A stretch of 17,937 nt of DNA, taken from positions 1-17,937 of the forward strand of contig JACKEQ010000058.1 in the NCBI GenBank assembly GCA_020632885.1, written 5' to 3'. Position 1 is the stretch's first letter. Each line of letters begins with the position of its first letter. The stretch comes from Alphaproteobacteria bacterium. Its GTDB lineage: Bacteria > Myxococcota_A > UBA796 > GCA-2862545. The position numbers and the translations under genes are program-made. This document shows positions 14,797-17,937 of this stretch, piece after piece. The notes under the pieces were generated by a model. That model made no database searches. It was not told the origin of the DNA and saw only the letters and a list, made by a program, of their open reading frames with translations.

Positions 14797-15584
14797 TCGC
14801 CAGTGCGCTCGGGGCCGCCTTCCTCGGCATCCTCCAGGGGCTCACCGAGTTCCTGCCCGTGTCGAGCTCCGGGCACCTGGTGCTCTTCCAGCAGTTCCTC
14901 GAGATCACGGGCGACACCGTGCTCTTCGACCTCGTGCTGCACGTCGGCACGCTCCTCCCGGTGCTCTACTTCTACCGGGAGCAGGTGGCGGTGCTCGTGC
15001 GCGACCCCCTCCAGGGGCAGGGGCCCTTCATGGAGCGCGATGGCGTGCGTCTGTGGGGGCTGCTCGTGGCCGCCAGCGTGCCGACGGCCATCATCGGGCT
15101 CACGTTCGAGGACACCTTCGACGCCCTGTTCGCGAACCCCGCCGCCCTCACCATCACCTTCGCGATCACCGGCACGCTCATGCTGGCCACACGGTTCGCG
15201 CCCGCGCCGAGCCGCCGCCTCACCCTCCCGCTGGCCATCGTGCTCGGCATCGTGCAGGGCATGGCCATCACGCCGGGCATCAGCCGGTCGGGGTCCACCA
15301 TCGCCGCTGCGCTGTTCCTGGGCATCGACCGTGAGCAGGCGGCCCGCTTCAGCTTCCTGATGAGCGTGCCCGCCATCACGGGTGCCGTGCTCAAGAAGGG
15401 CCTCGACGCGGATCTGGCGGCCTTCGATCCCGTGGCGCTGGTGGTGGGCTTCTCCACGGCCCTCGTGACGGGCTACCTGGCGCTCGTGCTGCTCGTGGAG
15501 CTCGTGAAGCGCGGTGGGCTGCACTGGTTCGCGATCTGGTGCTACGGCGCGGCCATCCTGGCGGGCTACTTCGCCATGATGTGA
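14793..15584 (+). CDS. uppP: Undecaprenyl-diphosphatase UppP (BacA family)
   Basis: A 263-residue integral membrane enzyme that dephosphorylates undecaprenyl diphosphate to regenerate the lipid carrier for peptidoglycan and other envelope polymers. It confers tolerance to bacitracin when abundant. Both signatures are present: LQGLTEFLPVSSSGHLV at 14-30, with catalytic-region E19, S24-26 and H28, and PGISRSGST at 161-169 with R165. About eight hydrophobic helices fit the family and the length is typical. The GTG start at 14793 overlaps the cytochrome TGA and has GAGGGGG upstream; it gives the conventional N-terminus. It converges with the DUF2252 gene with a 10-bp gap. Confidence 0.97.
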   Translation: MIASALGAAFLGILQGLTEFLPVSSSGHLVLFQQFLEITGDTVLFDLVLHVGTLLPVLYFYREQVAVLVRDPLQGQGPFMERDGVRLWGLLVAASVPTAIIGLTFEDTFDALFANPAALTITFAITGTLMLATRFAPAPSRRLTLPLAIVLGIVQGMAITPGISRSGSTIAAALFLGIDREQAARFSFLMSVPAITGAVLKKGLDADLAAFDPVALVVGFSTALVTGYLALVLLVELVKRGGLHWFAIWCYGAAILAGYFAMM

Positions 15585-15594
15585 GCCCCGGAGG

Positions 15595-16889
15595 TCACTC
15601 CGCCGGGCAGCCCACCTGCCAGGCGAAGGCCTCCTGGTCGGCCCGGACCACGTCCGCGTAGGCCGTGCCGATCGTGAGCACCTGGCTCCGGAAGCCCGCG
15701 GGGTCGGTGCGCACGACCTCCAGCATCGCGTTCTCCCAGTCCCACGTGACGTCGCCCCGAGAGTGGGCCGTGCCGAGCACGTAGCCCCACTGGGCGGCCA
15801 TCTTGCGGAGGCGGGTGGGGCTGTCGAGGTACGAGGCGTCCAGCGTGGCCTTCCAGGGGCTCCGCTCGCGCACCGACCAGGCACCGTCGGCGAAGGCGAG
15901 CCAGCCGAGGTGGTCGTCTGCCTCGTTGAGCAGGATGCGGTTCGCGGTCACCACGCGCTCGGCGTGGTTCGTCCACGAGCCGCCCAGCGGGAGCCACTCG
16001 CCCGCTGCGGGCGCGCCCTGCATCTTCACGTCGAGCACGCGGTCGTCGTCGTCGTCGTCGGTGGGACCCTCGACGAGCACGACCAGCCGGGGGGTCCCGA
16101 GGCTGCCGAGCCCCGCCCCGAGCCGCTGGGCGACGTCCTTCACCTCGAACCACGCGACCTCGCCGGCGAGACCGGTGTCGAGGTTCGCCACGTAGGACGG
16201 CCAGGCCGCGAGCAGCCCGTCCACCCAGGCCTCCAGGGCCGCCGCCAGGTCCGGGCTCGCGAGGTCGAGGCGTCCGTCGACGGTCCACTTCGAGAGGAGC
16301 CGGTCGCGGTCGCGCTCGTCCTCGACGTCGTCCAGGAAGTCGTCCAGACGGCCCCACGCGACATCGCGCGTGTAGGCGAACGTGTCCTCGGAGTCGCCCT
16401 CGGCGTGGTCCTCGAGGGCCGTGAGCCAGCCGTCGGTCATCATCTCGATGGCGTCGACCCGGTCGTCCGCGTCGAGCCCGAGCTCGTCGCCCATGAGATC
16501 GACGCCCGCGCGTCGCCAACGAAGGACTCGTCGAAGTCGTTCAGGTCGTAGACGATGCGACCCTCGTCGTCCGCGAACGCCCCGAAGTTCTGGGGGTGGG
16601 CGTCGCCCGAGAGCCAGGTGAGGGGACCCGAGAACGCCGCGAGCTCGGGCGCCTGCGCGAGGTCGGCGTAGAACAGGTGCGCGGTGGCCCGGTAGAACGG
16701 GAACGCACCGGACGAGAGGGCGCAGAGCTTCTCGCGACGGACGTCGTCGGGCAGGCCCTCCGCGCGGAGGAGGACCTCCGTGACCGCGTCGCGACCGCGG
16801 CCCAACGCGTTCGGATCGCGCGCGTCGAGGTTCGCGGTGAAGGCGTCCAGACCGCCACAACCGAGGAGAACATAGATCAGAGCAGACAT
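15595..16889 (-). pseudogene. DUF2252-family lipoprotein gene, interrupted by a frameshift
   Basis: Two overlapping reading frames together encode one DUF2252 protein. The N-terminal part runs from the ATG at 16889. It has a lipoprotein signal with a good lipobox (VLLGC, Cys11), then FPFYRATAHLFYADLA and the kinase-like family motifs GDAHPQNFG and YDLNDFDESF. The C-terminal part is open in another frame down to the stop at 15595. It has KDVAQRLGAGLGSLG, LVVLVEG, VLDVKMQ and GYVLGTAHSRGD, all in family order. The junction lies at about 16501-16525, and one missing base there would restore a ~431-residue protein. A standalone C-terminal start would be the ATG at 16494. DUF2252 resembles aminoglycoside-phosphotransferase-like kinases, but the activity is not established. 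The break may be a sequencing error, a real mutation or programmed frameshifting. Confidence 0.8.
16042..16059. repeat. (GTC)6 trinucleotide repeat in the DUF2252 gene
   Basis: Six perfect GTC units on the plus strand encode six consecutive aspartates on the minus strand. They fall between the family motifs LVVLVEG and VLDVKMQ, probably in a surface loop. Slippage here would change the Asp count without shifting the frame. Confidence 0.6.
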
Positions 16890-16943
16890 GGCGCCGCGTC
16901 TAACGGTGCGTCACGGCCCCGTCCAGTTGCGACCGGCCGTGGG

Positions 16944-17741
16944 ATGTGCTTGGTTCGAGGTGTGATCCGCATCCTCCTGCTCGCGTCCGTCGCCTGTCGT
17001 CCGGAGCCTCTGGCACCGGTGGAGATCCCGGAGGGGCTCTCCCCGCTCGCCGGCCCTCCCGTCGTGGTGGAGCCCGACCCCGACCCCGATCCGGTCTGGA
17101 GCAGCTGGAACACCTTCTGGCCCGCCTTCACTGCGCAGGGCTGCACCGTCGCGAACGAGTGCGGCAACACGGAGCTCTGGAACGCGCTCGGATGCGGCGG
17201 GGTGCCGCTCGCACCGGAGTGCGACGACTTCCGGCCCTACGTGGCTCAGGCGTGCCTGGAGGCGGAGTGGTCGTGCGACGGCACCGACGTGCCGTTGATC
17301 TGCGCGGGCGTCTGTCCACAGGATCAGGACACCGGAGTGTCCGTGGTGGAGCCCGATCCCACCTTCGTGGTCACCCTGGTCGACGGTGACGGGCTACCGG
17401 ACGACGGCTTCGATGCCGACCGTGTCGAGCTGTCCATCGAGGGCGGCTCCGGCACCTACGAGCTCGGCATCGCGCAGACCGCCATCGGCGACCAGAACGG
17501 GTGGTTCGGGGAGGACTGCTACACGGGCGACGTCTGCCACCAGGCGTCGTCCACCGGCGTCGTGCTGCATCGCGTCGGCACCGTGGCGGAGATCGTGGCG
17601 GGGTCCACTACCCTGATCCCTGTCGACTACCCGGTGAACACCACACCCGGCCTGACGTATTACGTGGCCACCGTGGGCCGCTGCTGGGTGTTCGGGCACG
17701 ACCCCGCGTACTACTCGACCCTCGGGTGCGACCTCCCATGA
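16944..17741 (+). CDS. Cys-rich lipoprotein of unknown function
   Basis: A 265-residue protein with no recognised family. A signal peptide (IRILLLASVAC) ends at Cys18. Residues 22-50 are a Pro/Glu/Asp linker (ending EPDPDPDPDP). Residues 60-125 form a compact domain with eight cysteines (67, 73, 84, 93, 104, 111, 120, 124), probably four disulfides. A second EPDP-type linker leads to a beta-rich C-terminal domain (about 140-265) with four cysteines, including WFGEDCYTGDVC and CWVFGHDPAYYSTLGC. I used the ATG at 16944. The GTG at 16962 is equally good, since it keeps the whole signal peptide, though its GAGG is very close. The stop overlaps the next lipoprotein start (ATGA). It starts 54 bp from the divergent DUF2252 lipoprotein gene. 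Confidence 0.75.
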   Translation: MCLVRGVIRILLLASVACRPEPLAPVEIPEGLSPLAGPPVVVEPDPDPDPVWSSWNTFWPAFTAQGCTVANECGNTELWNALGCGGVPLAPECDDFRPYVAQACLEAEWSCDGTDVPLICAGVCPQDQDTGVSVVEPDPTFVVTLVDGDGLPDDGFDADRVELSIEGGSGTYELGIAQTAIGDQNGWFGEDCYTGDVCHQASSTGVVLHRVGTVAEIVAGSTTLIPVDYPVNTTPGLTYYVATVGRCWVFGHDPAYYSTLGCDLP

Positions 17742-17937
17742 CCCTGCTCCTCACCCTCCTCGCCGGCTGCGCGGTCTGCGGTCCGTCGTTCAGCGACACC
17801 TGTGCCGTGGAGGACGGGGCCTGCTCGGAGCCCGAGCCGAGCGCGTGTGCGCGCGCCTCCGGGATCAGCCTCGGCATCTCGCATGCCGCCGTGGACGCCG
17901 CGCTCGTCAGCACGTCGTGCCAGCCCTACTACGTGGC
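17738..17937 (+). CDS. Cys-rich lipoprotein, partial (C-terminus beyond window)
   Basis: The visible 66 residues begin MTLLLTLLAGC, a short signal peptide with a textbook lipobox (LAGC), followed by several closely spaced cysteines (CAVC, DTC, GAC, SAC) and then a less Cys-rich segment (SLGISHAAVDAALV). The ATG overlaps the stop of the preceding lipoprotein gene by four bases (ATGA), so the pair is translationally coupled and probably acts together at the envelope. The family cannot be assigned from this fragment. Confidence 0.7.
   Translation, partial: MTLLLTLLAGCAVCGPSFSDTCAVEDGACSEPEPSACARASGISLGISHAAVDAALVSTSCQPYYV

Overview
The window is very GC-rich and densely coding: 13 complete genes, one frameshifted gene and two genes cut by the window edges, plus five tRNAs. 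It reads as chromosome of a Gram-negative bacterium from the deltaproteobacterial/Myxococcota-like world. That assignment is an inference. It rests on the strong G/C third-position bias, the many lipoproteins and Cys/Asp-rich secreted proteins of unknown function, a protein-kinase-like protein, and a tig, clpP, clpX, lon proteostasis locus studded with tRNAs. I see no insertion sequence, phage gene or CRISPR array.

Left part (1-2567): a partial inositol-monophosphatase-family enzyme on the minus strand diverges from a degenerate, tail-anchored kinase-like protein on the plus strand. The latter converges with a gene for a putative lipoprotein.

Proteostasis and tRNA block A (2614-4587): tRNA-His and tRNA-Lys end at a strong intrinsic terminator. 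tRNA-Leu(UAG) then leads straight into the trigger factor gene, whose product has an unusual ~97-residue charged and helical C-terminal extension.

Accessory block (4588-9609): five genes or gene pairs separate tig from clpP. They are a sulfotransferase-GNAT pair (minus), a small lipoprotein (plus), a divergent histidine kinase/response regulator pair with a palindrome between the starts, and a secreted protein of unknown function (minus).

Proteostasis and tRNA block B (9765-14298): clpP, clpX (TTG start) and lon form a tight operon. A sigma70-like promoter overlapping the lon stop codon drives tRNA-Val and tRNA-Asp, which end at an intrinsic terminator. A 9-bp inverted repeat brackets tRNA-Val.

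Right part (14365-17937): a small mono-haem cytochrome c is translationally coupled to undecaprenyl-diphosphatase (uppP). uppP converges with a DUF2252-family lipoprotein gene that is frameshifted in this sequence. Two overlapping Cys-rich lipoprotein genes run off the right edge.

How the genes work together: trigger factor folds nascent chains, while ClpXP and Lon degrade damaged or regulatory proteins. UppP recycles the undecaprenyl carrier for the cell envelope. The two-component pair probably senses a membrane signal. No obvious new defence or mobile system is present. The most unusual items are the tail-anchored pseudokinase, the trigger factor extension, the probable CTG start of the GNAT gene, the stem bracketing tRNA-Val and the disrupted DUF2252 gene.
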